Of a stretch of 64,000 bases of DNA, positions 1-16,905 are shown one piece after another; position 1 is the stretch's first letter; each line of letters begins with the position of its first letter. Origin of the DNA: Echinostoma caproni. Lineage: Eukaryota; Platyhelminthes; Trematoda; Plagiorchiida; Echinostomatidae. A program made the translations under genes and the position numbers. The notes beneath the pieces are model-generated. The model had not been told where the DNA came from. It made no database searches and worked only from the letters and a program-made list of their open reading frames with translations. The stretch is taken from NCBI GenBank assembly GCA_900618425.1, contig UZAN01040611.1:3939-67938 (forward strand), written 5' to 3'.

Positions 1-2189
1 CATGTACGAAAAACATCAAACCCAAACAAAACTAAATTTCCCACCACTCCCTTTTGAAATACGTTGATGTGGGAACATACATGTTTGTCGGAAATGCCCC
101 ATGGTGCGTTCCTGCACTGGATATACTGAGATTCAAAAGCTGAATATGAAGAGGCACCACAAGAAGAGCGCAAAACTGTCGAGAGACGGCTAGAGGGAGT
201 TAGGACTTGCTTCGGGTAAGGTCATTATTCATTAATTCACCATCGATCCAGAGCAACTAATCAACATGACCCCGTAGCACACATTCAAATAACGTATTAT
301 TCTTGCTTGTTACGGTAATTCCACCGCCTGCGTGAGGACGGATATGGAAACAAATGAAGTTTGCACAATCATAACGGCATTCAACTTTGATCTCATGGCC
401 AACTCGAACAGTTTGAATCAAAACTCATTTTGAGTTGACGAGTGGGGTGGTTTTGATCGGTAAATTATATCCCCAAATGTCCTGGTATCCTCACGTGTCG
501 GTGTCACATTGTGATTTTCCGAGTGAGAAAAACATTCGTCCCTACCTCCATTGCTAAAATTTAATCAACAAGATAGTTTATTCTTCCTTTGGGTACACTC
601 AACCGCAATCCGATCGATTACCAGTAGGTGAACGTTCAGCTGTTCGTTTTAAGCGCAATGCTAGGCTACAGAATTGTTAGATCAATTTCATTCCAGATGC
701 CAATTAGTGGGCTTAATTTGGTTTATAGGTTCAAGTTACTGACGGAAAGTGTGAAATTCCGTAAACCTAAACGAAGAACCGAAAAACACTTGGCTAAAAA
801 TCCCCTTTTTGATAGACAAAGTACCAGAAATAAGAAACATAACCTAATGGGCCCAAGTGTTCCGAAACGGTTGTTGCTACTATTCCAACCGTTCCCATAT
901 CTCTCTTATTTCCTAGCACCAGTCAATGTATGCAGAAGAGAAATCTAAACAGCAAATGAAGAAGCCCAGATTGCTACTGTAATATAAAATGAAGAGCGTT
1001 CCATAAATTGTTTCTTTCATCGTTTTGGAAACTAACCTTGGTGCTGGGCTTGAACGTTTTAATCCGTCAGTACGGCAAGAAGTCACTTTGGAATGGTAAT
1101 TATCAGTTCCAAAAGTTTAAACAATTGAAATGATTCCGTAAATATCTCCATTAATACAGGGTGCAAAACAATCGGACTGAGAATATTTGCCATTGCCGTG
1201 AATAAAGGCTCCGTTTACACAGTTTCGTTTCAGGAATGTGTGAAATCACTACTAAACAGCACGTTATAGTTGAAAATGTTCACAAACTCCTAAGTGCTCA
1301 TGATAAGTCTTTGAATCTTATTTCCTACGATCGACCTCCGCTAAACCAATTGAGTTTGAATTCATATTTTAAGTATCTGTGAATTTCTCATAGGGGAACA
1401 AAAACCCGTTAAGATAGATAAGTAACTACCATAAATTTATCCCGATTGAGGATGAGAGCAGAGCTAAAATTTAAAAGTTACATATCGATCGCCGTATACA
1501 GTCCCATCGCATGATTGCATGCCAAATTCAGTGATCAATAACAAAACGGTGAATTATTAGAAAACTAAAAGACAACTTTCTTTTGGCAGCGAAAGCAGTG
1601 ACTGCATTAGTTCAAATGTGCAGTTATTCGATTCATCAATTTGTTAAATATAAAGCCATGAATATACATATAAATAATTCCAATGTGTAGTGTATTTTGT
1701 CCAAAACAAATCCTGACTGTAGTCCCAAATGCGTAGAGCTCATGGCTTATGATTTTTATGGCTTCCGTATGACGAAAGTTTATAGCGATTCGTAAAATGG
1801 GACGGAACCGAAACAAAAAGCAAGCACAGTTTCATCCAGTCTGTTTCAAGGTATCCAGTAGTGGATAGGAAAGAGCCCAGTCAGTCCCACTCAGTCATTC
1901 ATTTTCTTTTACCTACAAATGCTATTCGTCGTCGGAATCGATCTTTATTCCAATAGGCCTTGAGTATTAATCGCATTTTTCAGTATCAGAAAATAAGCAT
2001 TAAATATAGAAATTTGTTAGATTTATATTTTTACGAACTGATCATATACTCCCAGTTTTAGCCCAATTGTGGCTGACATGATACTTTGATCAATTTCCAC
2101 ATTTGAGTTATAATATTAGAAGTGCACAGATCATCTAACGTTTGAACTGGGGTGAATCAAATTGAAAGAAAAAGAGAAAACTGAGTTAC
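1..2189 (-). other. Intron of the PAK gene (partial), no other gene seen
   Basis: This sequence follows the GTAACT donor at 2189 and continues past the left edge. It is AT-rich with short random open frames. A minus-strand frame of 69 codons at 1607-1816 has no recognisable domain. No final kinase exon, RNA gene or clear repeat was seen. Confidence 0.7.
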
Positions 2190-2417
2190 CTTGTGTGGGT
2201 TGGCCAGATGGGGTACCGCGTCCTCCTGAATACGACGCATTACTCGGAGCGGAGGTTCGTTGAAATAGGTCGGTTCTCCATCAACCATTTCAATGAGTAA
2301 GACGCCCATAGACCAAACATCCACTGCAGTCCCATATGGCTTTCGGCTGATCACCTCTGGAGACATCCAATAGGGAGTACCAACCAGGCTACGCCGCCGA
2401 GGTATCTCTGGAGTAAT
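2190..2417 (-). CDS. PAK4: Group II PAK kinase, exon with activation segment and group II signature (internal exon)
   Basis: This exon of 76 codons reads [60 protein letters not shown] and ends NPHK. The activation-loop Ser (fragment residue 171) lies in [11 protein letters not shown], matching the autophosphorylated Ser of PAK4 (KSLVGTPYW). MVDGEPxYFNEPPL is characteristic of group II PAKs and separates them from group I. The usual APE is SPE (residues 180-182). The acceptor is catatgttag before ATTACT, which keeps phase 0 and gives ITPEIP where PAK5 has VSKEVP; the closer AG after ACTCC would break phase. The donor is CACAAG followed by GTAACT. The remaining roughly 55 residues of the kinase C-lobe and the stop codon must lie left of base 1: I scanned the minus strand of 1-2189 for the LLxHPFL-type ending and found none. 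Confidence 0.95.
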
Positions 2418-4944
2418 CTAACATATGGGTTGGAAAGTAGAACGCACATTTAGGTGAGCAGAATTCGATGAAACTTGCAGTCTGCACAGAAGTTTATTTT
2501 TATTCGATTATCGAGATATCGACAAAGGTTTAAAAAAATGTCCCTTGGTTATGAATGTATAAAATAAGCAATGCTTTTTCCAAACAATTAAAATTAAAAA
2601 AAATGGAAAGCATGAATCATTTTTATCATTTTTTGACGAAGTGATTGATAGTAAAACAGTTATAAATTTACTGAGAACTCCTTTGTGGTAGACAAACAGA
2701 CATACAGAAAAGGAGATTGTTACAAACTGTCGGTGTTGTCTATCATTTTCTTTTCCTCAGACCTATGAACGCATACTGGTGCTGGTATTTAATAAAATAT
2801 AAAAGCTATATGCGCAAAAAATGAACGTGTGCAACGATCTGCGTTTCAAAGTGGGTAGTACTGGATTTACCATCATTACTACTGGCCATTAATCGTTGGA
2901 GGACCTCAGTACTTTCGAAATCGGAACGGAAAGACCTCGACGCTGGTAACATATGCACCCTACTCCGTTTCGACTGATCAAAGTTGAACCGGTCAGCAGT
3001 TAGATTTCTGAAAGAGCTAGCGTTTTTGGAAATAGCCCTTGACGGAACAGAACCATACAGATCGAATTTCAAGGCAAAAAGATTTTGTGAACCCAGCATA
3101 CACTTGATTTTCGGTGAGCGAATGAATATGATGCTTTTCAGTGAAAGGAAATTGTATCAAGTTACCAGGTACTGAACAACGTGTCTTTATCCATGGCTGT
3201 GATATCCAGCCAAACGGAAAACAACTGACATAGCAACAAACAAGGGGCGTTTTAAGGGGAAGGATTTTGTGCATTTTGTGTTGCCTCATTATTCTTTCTT
3301 CAACCATACTTTTATTCAAAATAGATTGTTTTACTACTTCTTTAGTTTCAAGCACAAATATTACTTGAACGGTGCCAAAACTTTCTGATTTTTATTGAAT
3401 TGTGTGTGGTTACTAAAACTGCTGGTTTGGAAAACCAGAAGCAACACTCTTGATGATGTATCTGGCTTCCGTGAAATCCAACTGTTCCAATAATGCTGGT
3501 TTGATGTCCAGTAAAAGAATGCGAACACTGAGAATGTGCATTAGGAATTTGCGATGCATATTTTGGATCCGATATCTGAAGTGATTTTTAATGCATTAAC
3601 ATGTCGTCGTTGTTAGTCTACGTTCACGCTTCATGTCAATTGCTGGTTTCGTGAGGGTTGTGTTCAGCGTATGAATCTGGACATGTCATGTAATAAGAAT
3701 TGGTTGGATAGAAGGCCGTAGGAAGTCGATCGTAAACTTCTGCGGGCCCGAGGTCATGCCATGCGCGCGTTCGAATTGAGTCATGTGATCGATCACAGGG
3801 CCGTGGGGCTTAGGATCATAGGACATCACGGTTGCCACATGTTTATACAGATCATACCTGTTTAGTCTTGCATCGCGTGCTTTTGTATGTGCTCGGTTTT
3901 GAATTTTTCATGAATTCTGAACTTCATTAAACACTGATGATAAACAGACGATGACTGTACGAAGAGGATAAAAGCCTCCCTTGTTCCGATTTTCGATTCG
4001 ATTTCTTTGCTTTTTGAAGAGGAACAGGCATACATTTAGGAATGCTTTTTACCAAACTGTCATTTTGTGTTTGATTCCAATTTCCTATTCTCTAAGCTAC
4101 ACGAGCGTTGAGACTGGATGCGCTGACCAAAATGGGATACTAATTATTGCTACCGTTTCTTCAAATCGGCTTCGTTGTTCTGTTGTACTTCTCTAATTAT
4201 GAGTCTTGTGTTTCTATCCAAATTTTGATGTGATTCTGATATGAGTAGACTGAACGCCAAGCTTCTTCGTTGCTCCTTCAAATGAATTTTATCCCGAACT
4301 GGTTCACTTGAGTGTCTGCCAGATTGATGGATTGCGGTAAGTGCTATTTGATCTGAAAGCGCTCGTGCGCCATTGAGAGAGAGAGCGAAAGAATGATTGT
4401 CCAATTCTATTAGACGACGGGTGCTCTCAGGGGATTATGAATTTGTGGCTTTCTTGGGCCGGGATTCTTTATAACAAGCGATATAATTCTATAGGCAAAT
4501 GCTGGTTTTAGTTTATTTGTCTGATTCACCAGTAATTTTTGCAGAAATTCTTGTTCACTTATTTAGACGAATACAATACAAAGAAACTGTTGGCTTGACA
4601 AAAGTAAACGGGGATAAAAGGTATTGTTCATGGGCATGCTTTAAGTGTCACTGTCAAGATTATTCTTGCTTTGAAAAATGCAAGGGTATCAAAATGGAAA
4701 GCTGTTCTATCTTTTGGGCTATCACGGAATTATCGACACAGTGCATTTTGTATCATACACAGCGATCCCGAGATGAACTCATTCGCAGTTACGTGATTAA
4801 CGGATCTCGCTTGTCAGTTGTTTCGTGGGTTAAATTCAAAGGCGACTGAACAGATCCCAATTAATAGTTTGTCACGTGAAACCTTGAGTGTTGTGCAACA
4901 ATAATCAATATTCATCATATTGATTTTCGGCCCTGAAAATCAGC

Positions 4945-5024
4945 ACTTTCGAGGAAACTGAGAGCTGTCTAATACAAGTTTCTAATGAAACTTGTATTTG
5001 ACAGCTCTCAGTTTTCCCGAAAGT
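4945..5024. repeat. 80-bp near-perfect hairpin
   Basis: Arms 4945-4982 and 4987-5024 are 38 bases each with 35 matching and a four-base loop TAAT. The outer end is ACTTTCG and CGAAAGT. It could be a small foldback transposon or, since it lies inside a transcribed intron, the stem of a small RNA precursor; the sequence alone does not decide. Confidence 0.85.
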
Positions 5025-6141
5025 TACAATGGATTGGTTCATAAAGAACGCGTAACAGTTTTAACCTGTTTTCTGTTCTCTGCTAACTTTTAATTAAAGT
5101 TAATACTGTTACCTATTGATGTGTTCAGTAAACAGGTCAGTCACGAGATGCAAATTAATAAAGGCTAGACACAACGTCAGAAATCGGAGGGATTAGGCTG
5201 TTATGCTGCATCGCGCTGGGTCCGCGGAAGCCGATGGAATGTAAGGCCATGTGTTCGTCATTGGGGTAATTGATTCGTTAACCAATAAAGCTATCCTTCT
5301 AAATATGGCGGTGGAAACGAAGATCGTGCGAAGGTGTGAGAACGCGTTGCTGATGGCTACGCAAAATAGGATTACGGTTTAAACTGTGCGACCGTGATCG
5401 AGTATTTTGACAGTGTAACTCTTTTCGAGTTTGAAAACAACCATCCAAACAGAGGTACCTCCGACTTAGGTGAACCAGCGCAGTAAAATGATGAATACTT
5501 GCTAAGCGCAAATAAATTCAGACTGGTGCACCAGGGGGTGCCTATTGAGATAAATCGTACTTTACTGGAGAGATAGGGGAGGCAGAGAAGGCGACAAAAA
5601 CGAATCGGAAGGGAAAATGAAAAATGCTGATCGAAAGTGCATTCACAGCGGGATCAGACTTGATTGTCTCTCAGCCTATCTTTATCGGTAAAAGAGATTG
5701 AGGGAGTTGAAATTCGATCGGAACGTAACCGGCGAGAGAACAGATCACATGACGTATTGAGGCTAAAGCGTAATGCACATGTGCGCTAGTGACGAGGTGA
5801 ACGCTTTTCATTCTATGATTTTAGCAAACCAAACCAGTTGCAGATACATGTGAAACTCAGTTCTCCCAGCTACTAATTAAAAATACAACACAACAATCTT
5901 GAAGAAAATGCAGTTCCGTGATAAGTCTAGTATTATCTTTTTCCATAAATACCTATGCACCAAAAAATCTATTTACGTTCCGGTTGGTAATAAAGACGAG
6001 CACTTTTGAATACTGTTTGCTACTAATTGTACGGAGTGAACGATTAAGAATATAAGAACCAAGTAATTTTAATTTTAATTATGTCTTATGCAGGCGTACA
6101 GACTACATTTCAGTCCATAGTGTACACATCGGACAGAAATG

Positions 6142-6700
6142 TTAAGTCTCGAAAGTTATAACACAGTCTGTGAAAATCTGTTCTTTGTTAACTATAATAC
6201 GGGCTAAAGAAGATGCTGTGGGGTTGCGACATGGGCTTTTTCGAGAGGGAAGACAACGGTTTTCGGATCTAGTTGATGGATGGGAACCGGAGGAAATTAA
6301 ATTTGTGTGCAGTGGACAAGTGGGACCATAAGAATCCGGTGAGTAAAATTTTCACATGCATTCAAACCACATTCACGCGGATTAGTTATCAGCTCCTCCA
6401 GCGGGATTGAAGAGACCCGGCTAATGATGGTCAGTCCTCGTGGAACAAGTTCAAAGTGTATCCTTCGGAGATTGAAAAAGAAACAATAGGTGAACGATAA
6501 AGTACAATGGTGAAAACACACTTATGATCGAATTTGAAGATAATTGACCATTAAATTCTGAGTTGCTGTTTTTTGGATTCGAAAAGAAACCCGTCGAAGT
6601 TTGGTGAGGGTATGCTGAGTGTAAGAGGTCCAGTGAAGATTATTCTGGATACAATCCCCAAGTATTTCATACAGCTTACCTGGGATACTGACGATGTTTT
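6142..6700 (-). mobile_element. Decayed CR1/Jockey-like LINE, reverse-transcriptase C-terminal fragment (family F1)
   Basis: Minus-strand frames, interrupted by stops and shifts, read EILGDCIQNNLHWTSY (family motif KYLGVxxDxxLxW), then RGLTIISRVSSIPLEEL, then HPSTRSENRCLPSR and SLARIIVNKE before a stop at 6142-6144. Each block has a counterpart in the copy at 23.7-25.1 kb (YLGVIIDSNLHWSTHI, RSLTIISRISSIPVNEL, HHSTRSQFRQLSSR, YLARVLVNKE). The two copies thus define one family. Only the end of ORF2 is present, the usual 5' truncation of LINEs. Not functional. It lies in a PAK intron in the same orientation as the gene. Confidence 0.75.
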
Positions 6701-9700
6701 TTGAAAAACAAAATGGAGGAACCGATTATATTCGGTGGCAGTGTTAGATAATGTAACTAATGAAAAAAAACGCTCTTTGACTGATACGCCTGGAAAGTCT
6801 CACAGTGAAACAGACAGCCATTGACTTTATTTACAAGTTGTCTATAAATTACAGAATTATAAAAGTCAGGCTGAAGTGCTGAGGACAATCGTGGATGAGA
6901 CGATCATTTATCATGAGGCCACTTAAAATGAAAGATGAAAGGAAACGGTCTCAGTTCCGGCTGTACTTGCCCATTTAGAACGCTTAACAAGTGGGCAAAA
7001 CTCTGTCCTTCAGAAGTAAACGGTCTGCACAAAACACAAGGCCTTTTTGAGTTGACTGTGAAAACAAGATGATATTTCCTGTTAGAAACACGTTTTGGTG
7101 ACCGGAGGACCAAATGTTTTCAATTCTATGGAATATGAAGGCAAAAATTAATAAAAGGCACTTCTTTCTCCTCGTTATCCATGTGTTTCTGGTATTCACC
7201 GACAATTAGGAGTTATAATTTCTCACACTTCGGTTGACTATATGTGTGTGCATTAATTTAGAGATTTCATCACGCACTATTTGCCAGATGAAGTGCTGGA
7301 TGTGCATGTTTCTGGCGTAGGAGGACTTCTGGTACCACCAACTGTATTAAAAAGGTGGGCGGAACTTTTAACATTGCTTTGGACATATACATTTTTAAGA
7401 CATGTTCACACTATTAAACCTCGAAAACCTTCAAACCGATGCGATTTTAACCGACGGTTGAAATTTGGTGCGGTAATCAAAATAAAAGTTAAATGTCGTA
7501 TGTATACAGTAATTCCGGATCTGCGGAATCGAATTATTATCAAAGCTCAGCAGTTACCTTGTATATATGAACAGGTGGTCTTTGTTTGTGGATCAGGACC
7601 TCATTGATGATCTGGTATTCTGTTACACTATCACATAAAAATATGCTCGTCATTTAGGGCATTTGTCATAGATACTAATCTATTGGACAAACACACACTG
7701 ATATCTTATTTTCACATTTGAAGTCGAATACGGCTCTTTTAGAGTGATCATTCCACACAAAGAGGCAGTCAGAAAGTATGCAGTAGAATTCGTGCATAAG
7801 AAAAACCTATTTGCGCTCCACCATCCATCAGTCAGTATCTCGTCAACGTTGTTCCATCCAGATGTTGAAGTTCTTCAGTCTGGAAATTATCCTCTGGTTG
7901 TTTGCCCCTTTCAGATATAGCACGGAGCAACAGTCAGACAGAGATAGAAGACAAAAGATATGCTGTGACATTTTCAATCATGCGATAGAAGTTGGTTGGT
8001 TGGAAATACATTTCACTCACCTGTGGATGAGTTGGGTAGTTCAAAGTCGAACGGATTGGCCTCAGTTTTCTTGTTAAACGACTTGAAAAAACTCTCGTTT
8101 TATCCATGCAATTTTTTTCACTTTGATATCCATATTGTGGCGAGTGAATTTAATTTTAAGGGTTCCATAATTGTGACAACTTAAGCCCCTGTATACGAGT
8201 ATATTGAGTTGCAAATACCATGATTGATCTTATCTTAGCGGAGTACAATTTATGCGTGCTCCTGAATCAATTTTCCGACCGGCCCAGAATTCCTTTCTGA
8301 TCTCTTAACACTAGCGTAGTTTGATCCAGATACAAATAATCCACTTTTAAAAAGATATTTTTTGTTACGAGAGTGTGAGACAAACGTAGAAATTGAATTT
8401 GGACAGGTTAAACATTTTAACAAATAATTTTTATATCAGCTTCTGGATTTGATATGTCGAGGAGAATGGGGACTAGGCTGAGTGCAGTTGGGCCTTACTC
8501 TTCCGCTTGGATTCAACAAAACTGGGCAGTGTGAGCATCTGACGCTATTCACACCCAGAAAACACAATGGAATACCACCCACATACTCATTCATTTAATA
8601 GTTTTTACTCCTACCTGGCCATCAACGTTCTGGCTATCAGAAGCAATTTAAAATCACTTCAATCAATCCTAATGCAACTCTCAGGTGCTGAGAACAGTAG
8701 GATGGACAGAGGTTGAATATAATAGACCCCCTGTTTTTTCGGCATCAGTTGCCTTAGAGTATCTGCAGCAGCAACCAAAAATCACTCCGAAATCCAGAAT
8801 GGGGCACTCACGAGTTTTGGAGGTGGGAACAGATAGCACACTATGCACTTGGGACCAAGCATGCAGTAATTTAAGTTATGAGCAATTTTAGATGAGAGAC
8901 AGATGGGGCGGGGCGGGGGGCTGACAAGGGCGATTCAGAGTAATGCAATACTGACGAGTGAACACGGTTATCAGAAATTGTTAGAAATACAAATTTCTGA
9001 ATGTGCTGGTACAAATATGCACAAACTGAGCACATACGCACACACATATTTGACCAACTACTTGCTATGCTGGCTAGTGTGAGGGCCAGAACAGCTTAGC
9101 AATAGTATTGGTCAGTCATGGGATGTGTTATTACCTAGGAAAAAAGTAGCCATACGGCGTTCCCTTGAGAGCCACTTAGATCTGGTCATGATTAGTTGCA
9201 AGTTCTGACAAGGGAGGATGTGTAGTTGAGAGCGCGCAGTTCAACGTCTATCGGGTTAATGAGATTCATATAGGATTACCGCAGTCAAACGTAATCCATA
9301 GATTTAAAATCGGAAAAGTTAAAATCCAAATCTTAGAGGTCAACAAGAGAGGAAAATTGATATAAATATTCAAAGGATTGTTTTGATAAGACCCATTCGA
9401 TTATTCACAGACCACCGGCACAATATATGGTTTATTATAGATAACCAAAGGTCGCTGTAGATCATCGGATAGATTGCTTTTGCAAATACCTCCCACGATT
9501 GTTTATAAACTTGCATAGAACTTTTGTTCATCTATTCTGCATTCCTAAAAGCTTTTCAAGGGGATTAGGACCACCGAGATTTTGTACGTCTTCAGCGATC
9601 GTAAAAATCCACAGTGAAAATAAAATTTTCTCAAAACCAGCTGTTTTCTTTGCTCCTTCGCCACACGCGGCGAAAATTACAAAAATTACAAACTGCGCAA

Positions 9701-9757
9701 ATTTGACGAGGCCGGAGAGAAGACTTGGGAATATCTATGTAGATTTTACCCCATTTA

Positions 9758-14038
<4,281 letters not shown>

Positions 14039-14172
14039 AATGTTCGAGCCACAATTCGCGTGAGTGCACCACCTTCCAAATATTCCATAACCACCCAAAG
14101 TTCATCTTTAATCAGGTGACTGGCAAACATTTCCACAATATTCGGATGTGGATAGGATCGCATTATCATTAC
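14039..14172 (-). CDS. PAK4: Group II PAK kinase, exon with hinge region (internal exon)
   Basis: The minus strand reads [16 protein letters not shown], then [16 protein letters not shown], ending ARTL, with the last Leu codon split across the next intron. This is beta-4, beta-5 and the hinge of a PAK kinase. The gatekeeper is Met (fragment residue 92) and the hinge is EYLEGG, as in group II PAKs (MEFLEGGALTDIV). The acceptor is ccctattacag and the donor is ACATT followed by GTAAGT, phase 2. The exon is 134 bases, or 44 codons plus two bases. The surrounding sequence is intronic, with no sign of other coding. Identity to the family is seen in the sequence; assignment to the same gene as 45051-45239 follows from phase and homology across the junction and has not been shown by cDNA. 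Confidence 0.95.
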
Positions 14173-16812
14173 CTGTAATAGGGAATACAAAAGAAAACAG
14201 TGCTGAGAGATAAGAAAACGTGGTCTCGCGATGCTTTGTTTACGATGGCAAGGACGGTTTCAATTGAAAGGGGCTATTCCCCGGGATGTTCACGTGTGTA
14301 GTTCTGCATAAAACTGAACTAGAATATAAATATCGTGGGCACAAGCACACTTTCATGCGTATCAACTGTCCTTGTAGTAAAGTTCCGTCGCATTCACAAT
14401 CAGATTAAAATCACAGAACTTTCGCGTTGTCCAAACCGAACCGGAAGTAATTATGTGCATAGTTTAGCCCCGCCAGGTGCACTGAGCGTTCTGGTTTGGT
14501 TCACTGATCAATTAGTCATGTAACAAACGATGTTCAATCGACAGCGTGAAAAGCAACCACCCGCTGTATTCTGGTTTGTGACCTTTTCTATCCAGAGAAA
14601 ATACAATTAGACGAAAGAAGGCTTTCCACAGATTTTGATGTCCTGAAGGTGCAGACGGGTTGTCAGGTTTAGGTTACGAAGACCACAGACGAAACAATCA
14701 TTCGGATCAAGCGGCATTTCTCAGTCCAGAATATCATGCAAACTTTCAGCTGCGTTACATTTACCTTCGGTAAAAGAAAATACTGGATGCTTTTCCGAAC
14801 CGGAAAGAAGTTTCATCACAATAGATTAATGTCCACTGAATGCTGTCTGCGTCCGGATCGGTCATCACGAGCCAAATGGAACATATGGTTTATTTTCTCT
14901 NTTTCTCTCTTATTATTGCGCAAATTTTCAAATGATGGTAAACAGGGTTTAATAGAAAACACTATTAGTGAAAATGAACTGATGCCTGTTCAGCAAATTC
15001 AATTTGTAGATCAAGGACAATCTAACTACTACTTTAGTGACTTCTGTGGTGATCCTTTAGGTAAGAGGTTGTGTTACAGCTGGAACAACCCAGCCTAATC
15101 CATCCCGTTTTCTATAAATCGCTTTTTAGTTCACAATAAAATGTTTTGCCATTTTTTATTGAATTTAAAAAAGAAAGTAAACAAGGTAGGTCGATAGGTC
15201 CTCAAACACCTAAGCACAGCCCGCTCGTGCCAATCACAGTTCATTCCTTTTGTGTTTCAGTCCCACATCCAGTTGTTCTCTTATTGCACAAACACTAAAA
15301 GTAATCTAAAATTCAGGGATCAAATTGTAAAGTAAACAACGACAACTGTAGAAATAAATTTGACTGATGGTTGTACCATGCATTAGATGTCATGGAAACT
15401 GCCGTCAACTCACACCTAGGACGTCAAGCCGAAAAGCTTTGTGATTCATTGAAATTAGCGTAAAGCGCGCCCTTAATACGGAACAAAGATGAATACGAAC
15501 GACTCGCACTGAGTCAAAAGCATGAAAAACCGATGATCTTAGCATTTTAACAACAGAGTAAACCCAATTTAATCAGCTTTAAGTGGTGCAGATGTTTTGT
15601 AGTTAAAATGTAATCTGCAGAACAAAAGAGGTACGCCAAGATTATCAAAATTCAGTTTTATTGATTGCCCATTTGCCCAAGTTCCAACCCACCGCGAACG
15701 CGGACAGTATAGCATACTTTGATTGAGTTTACATTCCAGATCGACGATACCATATTTTGACACTTAGTTTCCCTGTACGTACTTTTGAAATAACGAGTGT
15801 CAGTTGGTATTTAATTACATACAGCTTACGTTTATCCATTCGGGGTGAGCGATGCAATGTCAGAAGTGCTAGTTGAGTGCGAACTGTACTGATGATGTCG
15901 AATTTGATTTGTGAAGGTCGTCTTGAGGAAGTGCAGTTTTAATGCATTCTAGGTGGTACTGGTGGTGCGGGTGTGAGGGATGATAGTGTGAACAAAATGA
16001 TTTGAGATAATAGCTAATTAGATAAAATAGTTAGTAATATTTGTCTAGAAGATACAAAAATTATCAGACTCTTCTACTACGTGCTCACCAAGTCTAAAAT
16101 GAATGCCAGCTAGTATAGGCAACACAAAGGAGTGTGCGGAGTTCACGTCTCAGAGTGTGAATTATATTGGGGGGGGGGGNACCGATGCAAGTATCGTCCA
16201 TGCTGATTTGATCAATCTCCGTTTTAGTCTAATGGTTCCTCTACTCGCTCTGGAGGCCACGTCAATGCGGTTCATGGTTTGTATAAACTCCAAATGCAAA
16301 GATGGGCATGGGTTTAGTAAGGTAGATTTATGACTTACTGTTTGACAGCACATTGTTGCAAATGGAACAACTCTTTGCAACGGATATACATAACCTGAAC
16401 CGCTCCGTTTCAAGTCCGCAAATCACCATCACAAATGAACCGGTTTGTAAGAAAACGTTCTTCATGATATTATTACCAAAATGTGCTGTTGGTGCTGGTA
16501 CATCAGTAGGAAATAGTTGATATTTTCTCTTCACATTAAAATATAACTGTCACTACAACACACCAAATTGTGAACGAGTAATGATCCAACCAGTAGCCCT
16601 CATTCCCATTGAAAATGGGACCAAAAGGATTTGACCTCAGTAACACACGAATAAAATCTGGAAATCAGCGGTTTCGTAGGATTAAAATTTGGGTGAAATT
16701 TACAGTGATATTTCACCTTCGAACATCACTCGGAAGTTCGGTTTAGGGGAATACTGATATGTTCAAATAATTGTTTAGCAGATTTGAAGTTTGTATGGCG
16801 ACTGTGAAAAAA

Positions 16813-16905
16813 TCAGCAGCCTCAATGGGATTCGAACCCACGCATGGACGCCGTCTGCACTTTGTGCGCTTACACTCTACCAGCTGAGCCTTGTAGCTGT
16901 TTTGG
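16813..16905 (-). mobile_element. tRNA-like unit, family S4 (tRNA pseudogene or SINE head) with T-run terminator
   Basis: The minus strand reads GCTACAAGGCTCAGCTGGTAG (acceptor strand and A box), a 14-base variable region, then TGGGTTCGAATCCCATTGAGGC (T arm and acceptor). The T stem pairs well and the acceptor stem pairs at six of seven positions. The anticodon stem has two mismatches, so a working tRNA is unlikely. TGCTGA then leads to TTTTTT, a Pol III stop. A related unit lies at 63905-63985. Confidence 0.6.

Noticed and set aside
3750..3790. GCGCGTTCGAATTGAGTC, resembling a B box
   Set aside because: An isolated match, no A box and no second copy in the window.
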